A stretch of 64,000 bases of DNA from CAIWHR01 sp963809965 (GTDB taxonomy: Bacteria; Pseudomonadota; Gammaproteobacteria; Burkholderiales; Casimicrobiaceae): the NCBI GenBank assembly GCA_963809965.1, contig CAWELU010000001.1, forward strand, positions 288,608 to 352,607, given 5' to 3'. A program made the position numbers and the translations under genes. This document shows, in pieces, positions 1-8,816 of the stretch (positions are counted from its first letter, which is position 1; each line of letters starts with the position of its first letter). Below the pieces are notes generated by a model. That model did no database searches. It saw nothing but the letters and a program-made list of their open reading frames with translations, and had not been told where the DNA came from.

Positions 1-111
1 GCCGGGCACGGCCGCACACCCGGTTAGCACCAGAGCGGCACCGGCCAGCGCGAGGATGACGCGGACCCGGGAAGATCGGAACCTGGATCGAGTGGGGGGC
101 ATTTCAGGCAT
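1..111 (-). CDS. Lipoprotein, N-terminal fragment
   Basis: The first 37 codons of a gene that runs off the left edge of the window. The start is ATG at 111, read leftwards. A basic stretch (residues about 8-17) is followed by a hydrophobic segment and a lipobox ending L-T-G-C near residue 32, so this is a secreted lipoprotein cleaved before that cysteine. It lies 77 bases downstream of the miaB stop and in the same direction, so it could be co-transcribed. Too little is present to assign a family. Confidence 0.6.
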   Translation of the reverse strand, partial: MPEMPPTRSRFRSSRVRVILALAGAALVLTGCAAVPG

Positions 112-188
112 CTCGCCAGCGGAATCGTCGAGTCGACCGCGAAGTGCGATCGGATAGGGACTCTTGTGCCACGTCCGTCGCCGGTGCG

Positions 189-1523
189 TCAGTTCGCGAC
201 GGCGAGTTCGCCGCGCAGCGAGTGCGGCAGCGCGGCCGAGATCGTCACGTCGACATAGGTGCCGACCAGCGTTGCGTTGCCGGGGAAGTTGACGACGCGA
301 TTGTTCTCGGTACGCGCCGCGAGCTCGCCCGCGTTCCTGGCCGCGGGTCCGGTGACCAGCACCCGCTGCCGAGTGCCGATCATCGCTGCACTGTAGCTTT
401 GGTAGTGGGCGTCGAGGAGCGCCTGCAATGCCTCGAGCCGTACCTGCTTCGACTCGGGCGGCACCTGGGCGTCGAGTTCCGCGGCCGGAGTCCCGGGACG
501 GGGACTGTAAGCGAAGCTGAAAGCGCCATCGAAACGGATGTCCTCGACCAGCTGCATCGTCTTGGCGAAGTCGACGTCGGTCTCGCCGGGAAAGCCGACG
601 ATGAAGTCCGTGGTGAGCGCCAGGTCGGGGCGCTCGGCCCTCAGCTTGCGTACGATCGACTTGTATTCGAGCGCCGTGTAGCCGCGTTTCATCGCAGCGA
701 GAACCCGGTCCGAGCCCGACTGCACCGGCAGGTGCAGGTGCGAGACGAGCTTGTCCTGCGTGCCGTAGGCGGCGATGAGCGGCGGCATCATCTCCTTCGG
801 ATGCGATGTCGTGTAGCGCACGCGCTTCAATCCGGGGATCTCGGCCAGGTAGTCGATCAGCTTCGCGAGGTCGGCGGTCTCGCCCGACCCGGCCATGGGG
901 CCACGGTAGGCGTTCACGTTCTGGCCGAGCAACGTCACCTCCATGACACCGCGGTCGGCGAGATCGGCAACCTCGGTCAGCACGTCGTCGAAGGGCCGCG
1001 AGAGCTCCTCGCCGCGCGTGTAGGGAACGACGCAGAACGAGCAATATTTGCTGCAACCCTCCATGATCGAGACGAACGCGGACGCACCCTCGACGCGCGG
1101 TGGCGGCAAATGATCGAATTTCTCGATCTCGGGGAACGAGACGTCGACCTGCGGCCGTCCGCTCGCCCGCCGGTCGCGGATGAGCTGCGGCAGCCGGTGG
1201 AGCGTCTGCGGGCCGAAGACGACGTCGACGTACGGCGCACGCTGCACGATCGCCGCGCCCTCCTGGCTCGCGACACAGCCGCCGACGCCGATGATGAGGC
1301 CCGGGCGCTCCGCCTTCAGCGCGCGGACGCGGCCGAGGTCGTGGAACACCCGCTCCTGCGCCTTTTCGCGCACCGAGCAGGTGTTGAACAGGATGACGTC
1401 GGCTTCCTCGGGGCGCGCGGTAAGCGCGAGTCCGTCGGCGGCGGCGAGCACGTCGGCCATCTTGGCCGAGTCGTACTCGTTCATCTGGCAGCCAAACGTG
1501 CGGATGTAGAGCTTCTGCGTCAC
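189..1523 (-). CDS. miaB: tRNA-2-methylthio-N6-dimethylallyladenosine synthase MiaB
   Basis: A radical-SAM methylthiotransferase that adds a methylthio group to i6A37 of tRNAs, using two Fe-S clusters. At 444 residues it has the normal MiaB length. The N-terminal domain carries the three cluster cysteines, including T-F-G-C near residue 11 and N-T-C-S-V-R near residue 48. The radical-SAM CxxxCxxC motif is C-S-K-Y-C-S-F-C in the middle, and a TRAM-like domain closes the protein. The start is GTG (residues MTQKLYIRTFGCQMNEYDSA), which fits the family's N-terminus exactly. A TATAAT box on the minus strand at 1588-1583 sits about 60 bases upstream. No frame damage is seen. Confidence 0.95.
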   Translation of the reverse strand: MTQKLYIRTFGCQMNEYDSAKMADVLAAADGLALTARPEEADVILFNTCSVREKAQERVFHDLGRVRALKAERPGLIIGVGGCVASQEGAAIVQRAPYVDVVFGPQTLHRLPQLIRDRRASGRPQVDVSFPEIEKFDHLPPPRVEGASAFVSIMEGCSKYCSFCVVPYTRGEELSRPFDDVLTEVADLADRGVMEVTLLGQNVNAYRGPMAGSGETADLAKLIDYLAEIPGLKRVRYTTSHPKEMMPPLIAAYGTQDKLVSHLHLPVQSGSDRVLAAMKRGYTALEYKSIVRKLRAERPDLALTTDFIVGFPGETDVDFAKTMQLVEDIRFDGAFSFAYSPRPGTPAAELDAQVPPESKQVRLEALQALLDAHYQSYSAAMIGTRQRVLVTGPAARNAGELAARTENNRVVNFPGNATLVGTYVDVTISAALPHSLRGELAVAN

Positions 1524-1582
1524 GGCGAGGGCCCCGGGGCCGGCGTTATCCGGAGGGAGCCCAATTCGTCGAAGGGGGGCGA

Positions 1583-1588
1583 ATTATA
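1583..1588 (-). promoter_or_regulatory. Putative -10 box of the miaB promoter
   Basis: A perfect TATAAT on the minus strand, about 60 bases before the miaB GTG. No convincing -35 box was seen at 17 bases. The stretch between it and miaB is GC-rich. Confidence 0.5.
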
Positions 1589-1634
1589 GCAGCTTGAACC
1601 GTGGCCCGAGATGCGGGAGAAACCGAAATTGCGG

Positions 1635-1640
1635 TACGAT
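1635..1640 (+). promoter_or_regulatory. Putative -10 box ahead of the cobalamin riboswitch
   Basis: TACGAT lies eight bases before the first conserved riboswitch bases, which would place the transcript start at about 1647. No clear -35 box is visible, so this rests on position. Confidence 0.35.
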
Positions 1641-1647
1641 CGTCACC

Positions 1648-1836
1648 GCAGGTGCCCGCGGCGAATCCCTCGCGGCGGGTGAAACGGGAATGCGGTGCCG
1701 CGCGGAAGTCCTCCGCGCCAACCCGCGGCTGCCCCCGCAACGGTAGGCCGGCGCGGTGCGCCCACATCGCCACTGTCAGCATCGCGGACGGGAAGGCGGG
1801 CGTACAAGTCCGGCGAGCCCGGAGACCGGCCTGCAT
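1648..1836 (+). promoter_or_regulatory. Cobalamin (AdoCbl) riboswitch upstream of btuB
   Basis: The conserved cobalamin aptamer landmarks occur in order. They are the opening GGTGCCC, the AAACGGGAA-like block near 1681, the G-GAAGTCC segment near 1705, the AACCCGCGGCTGCCCCCGCAAC core near 1720-1741, the B12 box GCCACTGTCAGC near 1768, and the closing GGAAGGCGGG...AAGTCCGGAGACC region to about 1836. The aptamer ends about 130 bases before the btuB start. That leaves room for an expression platform, and the 1840-1969 stretch contains no gene. Known members repress B12 uptake genes when adenosylcobalamin is abundant, which fits the next two genes. Confidence 0.93.
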
Positions 1837-1969
1837 CCGGTTCGTGGCGCGCGGCTTGTCGTGCGTCCGGCCCGGCGACTTCAGGGGTCTTGGGACGCAC
1901 GCGAACGTGCTCGCTCGACGCCCCGTCGCCACTGCCGTGCGGGGTCGCACGGCCCACGCGGAGCCCGCG

Positions 1970-3892
1970 ATGTCGCACATCCCTTCCCGGTCTTGGTCGG
2001 CTGCCGTTGGCTTGCCGTCCTCTCGCCGCCTGGCTGCGCACGGGCCCTCGCGCGTTTGCGCGACCGCGCTGACGCTCGTCGCGGGCATGGTGTCCAGCGG
2101 TGCCCACGCGCAGAACGTGCCACCGGCGCAAGCGACGCGACTCGACCCCGTTGCCGTAACCGCGACGCGCAGCGCACAGCCCATCGCCGACGTGCTTGCC
2201 GACATCACGGTGATCGGCGCCGACGAAATCGCGCGCTCCGGGGTGCAGAGTCTCGCCGAGCTCGTGCAACGCCAACCCGGCGTCGAAATCGTGCAGAACG
2301 GCGGGCCTGGTTCGGTGTCCGGCATCTTCCTGCGCGGCGCCAATCGCGGTCAGACGCTGGTATTGATCGACGGCATCCGGATCGCCTCGTCGTCAGCGCG
2401 GGGCGACCTCACTCGAGGCGATCCCGCTCGACCAGATCGAGCGCATCGAGATCCTGCGCGGACCGGCATCGAGCCTTTATGGGGCGGACGCGATCGGAGG
2501 CGTGGTGCAGGTATTCACCCGGCGCGGGAACGGCGCGATCATCACCAACGCGAGCGCAGGCTATGGAACGTACGACACCTGGGACATCAAGGGAGGCGCC
2601 GGCGGAAGCGCCGGGCCCGTGCAGTTTGCCGTGCAGGTCGCGGCCAAGGAAAGCAACGGCTTCAATGCGATCGCGAACCCGGCGAACTTTCTCTACAACC
2701 CGGATCCCGACGGCTACACCAATCAGAGTGTTTCGGCGAATGTCGGACTGACACTGGCGCCGGGGCAGGAACTCAGCGCGCAATACTTCAGGAGCCGACT
2801 CGACAATCAGTTCGACGGCAGTCCGGATTTCGACGACCGGACGATCACGGTGGCCGAGACCTGGCAGGTGGCGAGCCGCAATCGCCTGGCGTCATTCTGG
2901 GTGTCGCGGCTTTCGGCGGGCGAAGGACTGGACGACAGCCAAACCGAGACCGGGTACGGCAACTTCCCGTTCCGGACGACGCAGCGCCAGTATGTGTGGC
3001 AGAACGAGTTCGCGCTGCCGATAGGCACGCTGACCGCCGGCTACGAGCGGCGCGAGGAGCAAGTGGCGACCGATCCCGGCTTTGCGACGGCGTCGCGCAC
3101 GACGGACTCGCTGTTCGGGGTCTACCAGCTGCGCGTCGACGCGCACGCGCTGCAGGCGAATCTGCGCCGCGACGACGCCTCCCAGTACGGCGGCAAGACG
3201 ACGGGCGCCATCGCGTACGGGTATCGGTTCGCCCCGGCCTGGCGCGTCACGATCGGCTACAGCACCGGCTTCAAGGCGCCGTCGTTCAACGACCTTTATT
3301 ACCCCGGCTTCTCGAACCCCGACCTCGTCCCGGAGACCTCGCAGAATCTCGAAGCCGGTGCCTACTGGAACGGCAGCATCGCCGGCGCGGCGATCGAGGC
3401 GCGTGCGATCGCCTATCGCAACCGCGTCAAGCAGCTGATCGCGTTCCAGTGCGACGCGAACTTCGACTGCGCGCCGTACAACGTGGATCGTGCGACTTTG
3501 GAAGGGGTGACGCTCGGCCTCGAGGTGCGCGGCGAGAACGGCGCCACGCTGACGGCATCGCTCGACCTGCAAGCGCCCGAAGACGATCGCAACGGGAAGC
3601 TCCTGCCTCGCCGCGCTCGCCGGCACGGCGCCCTCAGCGTCGTGTATCCGTCGGGTCCGATCGGGTCGGTGCCGAGCTCGTCGCGTCGTCGCTGCGTTAC
3701 GACGATCCGGCGAACCTCGTGCGGATGGGCGGCTACGGGATCGTCAATCTCACGTTCGAATGGACGCTCGGCCATGGCTGCACGCTGTTCGCGCGCGCCG
3801 ACAACGTTTTCGACAAGAATTACGAGCTTGCCGCGGGCTACGCGACAGGAGGCGCGACCGTGTTCGCCGGCGTGCGTGCGCAGCTGCGATGA
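1970..3892 (+). CDS. btuB: TonB-dependent vitamin B12 outer-membrane receptor (frame changes in sequence)
   Basis: Outer-membrane gated barrel for corrinoid uptake. The start ATG at 1970 begins a signal peptide ending A-H-A-Q near residue 46. It is followed by a TonB-box-like region (L-D-P-V-A-V-T-A-T-R) and the plug domain (V-L-I-D-G-I-R-I, then R-I-E-I-L-R-G-P-A-S-S-L-Y-G after the first frame change). The C-terminal strand ends in T-V-F-A-G-V-R-A-Q-L-R. Two frame changes are needed, one extra base near 2397-2401 and one missing base near 3655-3668. They compensate, giving about 640 residues. The stop overlaps the btuF start as ATGA (3889-3892), so the two are translationally coupled. Position directly behind a cobalamin riboswitch supports B12 rather than iron transport. 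Confidence 0.88.
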   Translation: MSHIPSRSWSAAVGLPSSRRLAAHGPSRVCATALTLVAGMVSSGAHAQNVPPAQATRLDPVAVTATRSAQPIADVLADITVIGADEIARSGVQSLAELVQRQPGVEIVQNGGPGSVSGIFLRGANRGQTLVLIDGIRIASSSARGDLTRGDPARPDRAHRDPARTGIEPLWGGRDRRRGAGIHPARERRDHHQRERRLWNVRHLGHQGRRRRKRRARAVCRAGRGQGKQRLQCDREPGELSLQPGSRRLHQSECFGECRTDTGAGAGTQRAILQEPTRQSVRRQSGFRRPDDHGGRDLAGGEPQSPGVILGVAAFGGRRTGRQPNRDRVRQLPVPDDAAPVCVAERVRAADRHADRRLRAARGASGDRSRLCDGVAHDGLAVRGLPAARRRARAAGESAPRRRLPVRRQDDGRHRVRVSVRPGLARHDRLQHRLQGAVVQRPLLPRLLEPRPRPGDLAESRSRCLLERQHRRRGDRGACDRLSQPRQAADRVPVRRELRLRAVQRGSCDFGRGDARPRGARRERRHADGIARPASARRRSQREAPASPRSPARRPQRRVSVGSDRVGAELVASSLRYDDPANLVRMGGYGIVNLTFEWTLGHGCTLFARADNVFDKNYELAAGYATGGATVFAGVRAQLR

Positions 3893-4777
3893 GACAACCG
3901 CGCCCCCGGTGGCTGCTGGCGGCGGCGATCGTCGGCGCGGCGATGCCCGTGCGCGCAGTGGTGCAGGCGATCGACGATACGGGTGTCACCGTCACGCTCG
4001 CGGCGCCGGCGACGCGAATCGTGAGCCTTGCCCCGCACGCCACCGAGTTGCTGGTCGCGGCGGGCGCGGGGACGCGCATCGTCGGCGCGGTGGATGCCGT
4101 TGCGGCGCCGGCCGGCGCGAGCGCCGTGCCGAACGTCGGCAACGCGCGGTCGCTGGATCTCGAGCGCATCGTTGCGCTCGAGCCCGATCTCATCGTCACG
4201 TGGCCGTACACGGTGCCCGCGCAGGTCCAGGCGCTCGCCGCGCGCGGCGCGCGGGTCTTCATCACGGACCCGACCACCATCGACGGTATCGCCACCGACA
4301 TCGAGCGGCTCGGCACGCTCGCGGGTACGCAACCGAAGGCGCGTGCGGTGGCGGCGGCATTCCGCGATCGAGTGTTCCGGCTGCAGGCCGGTCGTCCCGC
4401 CGGCGCCGCCGGTTCGCGTCTTCTACCAGATCTGGAATGCGCCGCTGTACACCGTCGGCGGGCGGCATCTCGTCAGCGAAGCCATCCGCGTGTGCGGCGG
4501 CGAGAACGTGTTCGCGTCGCTCACGTTGCCCGCACCCGGCGTCAGCGTCGAGGCGGTTCTCGCCGCCCGGCCCGATGCCATCATCGCCGGCGGCGACCGC
4601 GGTGCGCGCCCGGCGTGGCTCGACGACTGGAAGCACTGGCCGATGATTCCGGCCGTGGCCAAGGGTTCATTGTTCGTTGTCGACGCGGATCTCCTGCATC
4701 GGCCGGGTCCGCGCTTCGTCGACGGCGTGGAGCAACTGTGCGCAGCCGTGGCCGAGGCGCGCAGGAACGCACGTTAA
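3889..4777 (+). CDS. btuF: Cobalamin periplasmic binding protein BtuF (one frame change)
   Basis: Periplasmic substrate-binding protein of the B12 ABC importer. An N-terminal signal peptide (M-R-Q-P-R-P-R-W-L-L-A...) is followed by the class III binding-protein fold: R-I-V-S-L-A-P-H-A-T-E-L-L near residue 43, V-G-N-A-R-S-L-D-L-E-R-I and W-P-Y-T-V-P-A-Q in the first lobe, and Y-Q-I-W-N-A-P-L-Y-T-V-G-G and C-G-G-E-N-V-F in the second. One extra base near 4386-4392 breaks the frame. Removing it gives about 295 residues, close to the family. The gene is coupled to btuB. Its TAA stop shares the four bases TTAA with the stop of the converging ATPase gene. Confidence 0.88.
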
Positions 4778-5550
4778 CGCGGCACGAGCGTTCGCGTCGC
4801 CCCTTCGCCCACCGCGGCGAGGGGGTGGCCGAACAGCGGCGAGAGCACGTCTGCTGTCAACACGTCTCGTGCTGGTCCGGCGATGGTTCGTCCGCCCCCC
4901 ATCGCGATCGCATGGTCGGCATAGCGCAACGCGAGATGAAGGTCGTGCAGCACCATCACGATGGCCTTGCCGGCGGTCCGCGCCCAGGCGGTGAGCGTTT
5001 CGAGCGCGGCGATCTGCGTGCCCAGATCGAGGTGCGACGAGGGCTCATCGAGCAGGAGCAACGCGGGGTCTTGCGCGAGCAGCGCAGCCAGCGCAACCCG
5101 CCGGCGTTCGCCGCCCGAAAGCGAGCGGACGTCGCGGCGTTCGAGACCGGCGAGCCCGAACGCCGCCAGCGCTGCCCGCGCGCATGCAATGTCGGCGGCG
5201 GATTCCCATTGCCAGCGCGACAGATGCGGATGCCGGCCGGTCAGCGCCGTTTCGAGCACGCTCGCCGGAAAGAAGTCGACGCTGTCCTGCGGCAGGAATC
5301 CGCGCTTGCGTGCGCGCTCGCGCGGCGCCAGTGCCGCGAGCGGCGTGCCGTCGTACGCGATCCGACCGGTATCGGTGGCGAGCAGTCCGGCCAGGGTCGC
5401 GAGGAGCGTTGTCTTGCCGGCGCCGTTCGGACCGACGATCGCCCAGCATTCGCCGGCGTCGACGTCGAGATCGAGCCCGCGGACCAGCGTGCGACCCGCG
5501 ACGGCGAGCGTCAGGCCGCGGCACGACAACCGGGGGGCAGTCCCGCTCAT
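4774..5550 (-). CDS. btuD: ABC transporter ATPase of the cobalamin importer
   Basis: Cytoplasmic ATPase of 258 residues that powers corrinoid import. Walker A is G-P-N-G-A-G-K-T-T near residue 40, the signature is L-S-G-G-E near 145, Walker B is L-L-L-L-D-E-P-S-S-H-L-D near 168, and the switch histidine is in V-L-H-D-L-H-L-A. The family is shared with heme and iron-siderophore ATPases. The cobalamin assignment comes from the neighbouring btuB, btuF and riboswitch. The ATG overlaps the permease stop (ATGA at 5550-5547). The gene is intact, unlike its partners. Confidence 0.88.
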   Translation of the reverse strand: MSGTAPRLSCRGLTLAVAGRTLVRGLDLDVDAGECWAIVGPNGAGKTTLLATLAGLLATDTGRIAYDGTPLAALAPRERARKRGFLPQDSVDFFPASVLETALTGRHPHLSRWQWESAADIACARAALAAFGLAGLERRDVRSLSGGERRRVALAALLAQDPALLLLDEPSSHLDLGTQIAALETLTAWARTAGKAIVMVLHDLHLALRYADHAIAMGGGRTIAGPARDVLTADVLSPLFGHPLAAVGEGATRTLVPR

Positions 5551-6559
5551 GGCCGGGCCCGCGCGAGCAGCCAGAGAAAGGTCGGCACGCCGAGGAGCGC
5601 CGTGATCACGCCGACCGGCAACTGGACCGGCGCCGCCAGCGTGCGGGCGAGCGTGTCAGCGAACACGAGCAGCGCGCCGCCGGCCAGCGCGGCTCCCGGG
5701 CAGCAGCAGGCGCTGATCGTTCCCGACCACCAGACGCAATGCGTGCGGAACGACGAGGCCGATGAAGCCGACGCTTCCGGCCGTCGTGACGGCGACCGCA
5801 GTGGCGAGCGCGGCGAGCGCGTAGAGCGCGAGGGTCACGCGCGGCACCGCGACGCCGACGGTCGACGCGATATCCTCGCCGCGCGCAAGCACGGTCAGAT
5901 CACGTGCGAACGCCAGCGCGCCAACGAGAACCAGTGCGAGCGTCACGAGTGCCGGGCCTGCCGGCCCCGCCGCGGAAAGATCGCCGATCAGCCAGAACAG
6001 CATTCCCTTCACCTGCGCGTCCGGCGCGAGGGTGAGCAGCAACGTCGTGAGCGCCCCCCAACCCGCGGCCGCAACGACACCGGTGAGGAGCAGCCGTGTC
6101 GAGGTCCAGGGCGTGCGCTCGGCACCGGCGCGGGAGAGCCCGAACACGAGCAGCGATCGACGCGAGCGCTCCGCAGAACGCTGCGGGCGCGACGAGTCCG
6201 GCGAAGCCCACGAACATCGCGCCCAGGGCGCCGACCGCCGCCCCGCCGGAGATGCCGAGCACGTAGGGGTCGGCGAGCGGATTGCGCAGCAGAATCTGCA
6301 TCAGCGCGCCCGCCAGCGCGAGCAGACCGCCGACCGCAAATGCCGCGAGCGCGCGCGGGAGCCGCAAGTCACGCACGATCGCGGCTGACGAATCGACCCC
6401 GGTGCCGATGAGCGCCCGTACGATCGACGCCGAGTCGACGGGAACGCTGCCGACCGCGAGCGCCACGACGATCGTTGCCATGGCCACGGCAGCGAGCACG
6501 GCGAGGATGGCGACGGCACGGCCGGGCGTGGCGAGGCCGTGAGTCGAGTTGGCGCGCAT
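5547..6559 (-). CDS. btuC: ABC transporter permease of the cobalamin importer (two frame changes)
   Basis: FecCD/BtuC-type membrane permease with about ten predicted hydrophobic segments. Recognisable pieces are R-L-P-R-A-L-A-A-F-A-V-G-G-L-L-A-L-A-G near the N-terminus, N-P-L-A-D-P-Y-V-L-G-I-S-G-G-A, and F-I-G-L-V-V-P-H-A-L-R. Reading needs two corrections, each one extra base, near 6155-6160 and 5695-5700, giving about 336 residues. I chose ATG at 6559 rather than the upstream ATG at 6667, because a minus-strand TATAAT at 6605-6600 would otherwise lie inside the coding region. Unlike btuB-btuF, this btuC-btuD unit shows no riboswitch upstream. Confidence 0.82.
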
Positions 6560-6599
6560 GGGATCGGTGGAACGCCGGCCGGACCGCGTTCGTCCGCCG

Positions 6600-6605
6600 A
6601 TTATA
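6600..6605 (-). promoter_or_regulatory. Putative -10 box of the btuC-btuD promoter
   Basis: TATAAT on the minus strand, 41 bases before the chosen btuC start. It faces away from the greB -10 box at 6669, giving a short divergent promoter region. Confidence 0.5.
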
Positions 6606-6668
6606 GTGGGACCGACCGAGAGCCCGGCGACGCCGACGGCCGCATGCCCCTGACCGTCCAGGCGCATC

Positions 6669-6674
6669 TATAAT
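6669..6674 (+). promoter_or_regulatory. Putative -10 box of the greB promoter
   Basis: TATAAT 47 bases before the greB ATG. No good -35 box at standard spacing was found. Confidence 0.5.
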
Positions 6675-6720
6675 CGCCCGATCGCCATTTCGGAACGAAT
6701 CGGCCGCGACCGGATCACCG

Positions 6721-7336
6721 ATGAGCAAGGCCTTCACCCGCGAAACCGAAGCCCCCGACGAAGACGACCTCGAGCCGGCCTCGCCGTTGCCACCCGGTGC
6801 GCGGAACTACATGACGCCGGGCGGTTTCGCGCCGCCTCAAGGCCGAGCTCGAAGAGCTGGTCCAGAAAGAGCGGCCCGAGCTCGTCGCGACGGTAGCGTG
6901 GGCCGCCGGCAACGGCGATCGCTCCGAGAACGGCGACTACATCTATGGCAAGAAACGGCTGCGCGAGATCGATCGCCGCATCCGGTTCCTGATCCGGAGG
7001 CTCGATGCCGCCGAGGTTGTCGACCCGGCGGCGCAACGCGAAGACGGAACGGCCGATCAGGTGTTCTTCGGCGCGACGGTCACCGTGTGCAACCCGCAGG
7101 GCGAGGAGCGCACGGTCAGCATCGTCGGCGTCGACGAAATCGACACCGGGCGCGGCTACGTGAGCTGGGTGTCGCCGATCGCGCGCGCACTGCTCAAGGC
7201 GCGCGAAGGGGAAACGGTGACGCTGCGCACGCCCGGCGGCGTCGAGCAACTCGACATCGTTGCGGTCCGGTACGACGCGCTCGCAACCGGTGCGGGCCCC
7301 GGGGCCGATTTGACGATTCGCGCTCGCAACGGCTAG
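6721..7336 (+). CDS. greB: Transcription elongation factor GreB (one frame change)
   Basis: Rescues backtracked RNA polymerase by stimulating transcript cleavage. After a short N-terminal extension comes the Gre coiled coil, with the acidic tip in G-D-R-S-E-N-G-D-Y-I-Y-G-K-K-R-L, a strong GreB hallmark. The FKBP-like C-terminal domain follows (V-F-F-G-A-T-V-T-V-C ... V-S-P-I-A-R-A-L-L-K). One extra base near 6830-6836 separates the first 36 residues from the rest. Corrected length is about 204 residues. The ATG at 6721 follows a TATAAT promoter. Confidence 0.88.
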
Positions 7337-7345
7337 AGTGTGGCG

Positions 7346-7589
7346 ATGACTTCGCCGCTGTCGTTCGATTCCGCGCCGGGCTCCCCGACGGACGCCGAAC
7401 TCGCCGCGCTCGAGCAGCGTCTCGATGCGCTCATTGCCCACGTCGCGGCCTTGCGCGTCGACGAACGAAGCGCTGCGGCGCGATCTCGCGAGCGCCCAGG
7501 CGCGCAACCACGCGCTCGCCGAACGTGTCGCCGAGGCAACGCGACGGCTCGACGCGCTGCTCGCGCGGTTGCCCGAGCCGGTCGCATGA
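7346..7589 (+). CDS. Small coiled-coil protein upstream of zapA (one frame change)
   Basis: A protein of about 80 residues rich in Leu, Ala, Glu and Arg. It is read as one helix (A-E-L-A-A-L-E-Q-R-L-D-A-L, then N-E-A-L-R-R-D-L-A-S-A-Q-A-R after correcting one extra base near 7457-7462). Proteobacterial genomes commonly place a short ZapB-like coiled-coil gene just before zapA, and position plus helix pattern support that type. Its TGA overlaps the zapA ATG (7586-7589). Start ATG 7346, with GTG 7340 as an alternative. Confidence 0.65.
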
Positions 7590-7952
7590 CCCCCCGGCCG
7601 GCGCCTCCGTCCGAGCGCGACGGTCACACTCGACGTGTCACTGCTCGGTCGCGCCTACAAGGTTGCATGCAAGGAAGGGGAGCGCGCCGAGCTCATGGAA
7701 GCGGTGGCCTTCCTCGAGCCCCGGCTGCAGGAAATTCGCGCGAGCGGCAAAGTCAACGGCACCGAGCGCATCGCGGTGATGGCGGCATTGAATCTGGCGC
7801 ACGAGTTGTTGCGTGACCGCGCGCAGCAGACCACGCCGGAAATCCGGCGCTCGCGCGGTGGGCCGATTGACGTGCCTGCCGTGCGGCGTAGAATCGCTTC
7901 GATGCAGGCCGCAATCGATCAGGCGCTGGCCGGACAGGAGAAGTTGCTCTGA
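7586..7952 (+). CDS. zapA: Cell division protein ZapA (one frame change)
   Basis: FtsZ-ring stabiliser that cross-links FtsZ filaments. The readable body contains the ZapA pattern V-T-L-D-V-S-L-L-G-R-A-Y, then R-I-A-V-M-A-A-L-N-L-A-H-E-L-L and a C-terminal helix ending A-L-A-G-Q-E-K-L-L. The start ATG overlaps the preceding stop. A run of six C at 7590-7595 probably holds one base too many, since shortening it by one joins the ATG to the body. Corrected length is about 121 residues. 6S RNA follows directly, the classic zapA-ssrS order. Confidence 0.85.
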
Positions 7953-7989
7953 GAGGTCGTCCGGCGGCTCCGGTCCGCGTGCCGTAGCT

Positions 7990-8172
7990 ATGTTCCCTGC
8001 GGTGTTCGAGGTGCCCAGATACTCTTTGAACCAATGCTACCTAGCGAGGTTGCCGAGCCTTGAATGGGCTGGTGTGCGCTCCCACGCGGAAGCGCCTGAA
8101 GGCCCCGGCAGGCGACCCTCTTGAACCTCCGGTTCAAGATGAGGGGCGCCACGGCACAGGCGGGGAACACCC
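7990..8172 (+). ncRNA. ssrS: 6S RNA
   Basis: Non-coding regulator of sigma-70 RNA polymerase. It sits in the conserved place directly after zapA. The 5' end (TGTTCCCTGCGGTGTTCG) can pair with the 3' end (ACAGGCGGGGAACACC) to form the closing stem, leaving a long interrupted hairpin with a central open region, as 6S RNA requires. The ends are estimated from this stem. No gene overlaps it. Confidence 0.82.
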
Positions 8173-8199
8173 TTTCCTTCGTTCGCTGAAGCGGTGCGG

Positions 8200-8286
8200 A
8201 TGACGGGGTCGACAATGACGACGCGGCTGATTCCTCCGGGCATTTCGGATCGGGGGCCGATACCGGACCCCCTCTTCTCGGCCTAG
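8200..8286 (+). CDS. Possible 28-residue peptide downstream of 6S RNA
   Basis: ATG at 8200 opens 28 codons (start M-T-G-S-T-M-T-T-R, end P-D-P-L-F-S-A) closed by TAG. It lies between the 6S RNA 3' end and the terminator at 8309, so it would be on the 6S precursor if that transcript is not processed first. No Shine-Dalgarno sequence is obvious and no family is recognised. It may be chance. Confidence 0.2.
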   Translation: MTGSTMTTRLIPPGISDRGPIPDPLFSA

Positions 8287-8308
8287 CCCCGCGGACACCC
8301 AGACAGGC

Positions 8309-8338
8309 GCGGCGCCGGTGACGGCGCCGCGATTTTTT
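8309..8338 (+). terminator. Rho-independent terminator after 6S RNA
   Basis: A nine-base perfect stem (GCGGCGCCG/CGGCGCCGC) with the GTGA loop, then GA and six T. It ends two bases before the next gene's ATG, so that gene needs read-through or a promoter hidden in this stretch. Confidence 0.9.
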
Positions 8339-8340
8339 GC

Positions 8341-8808
<468 letters not shown>

Positions 8809-8816
8809 CGCGCGCT

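Noticed and set aside
2397..3668. Reading btuB as two or three truncated genes
   Set aside because: Plug and barrel motifs are continuous once two compensating one-base changes are allowed. A single receptor is far more likely.
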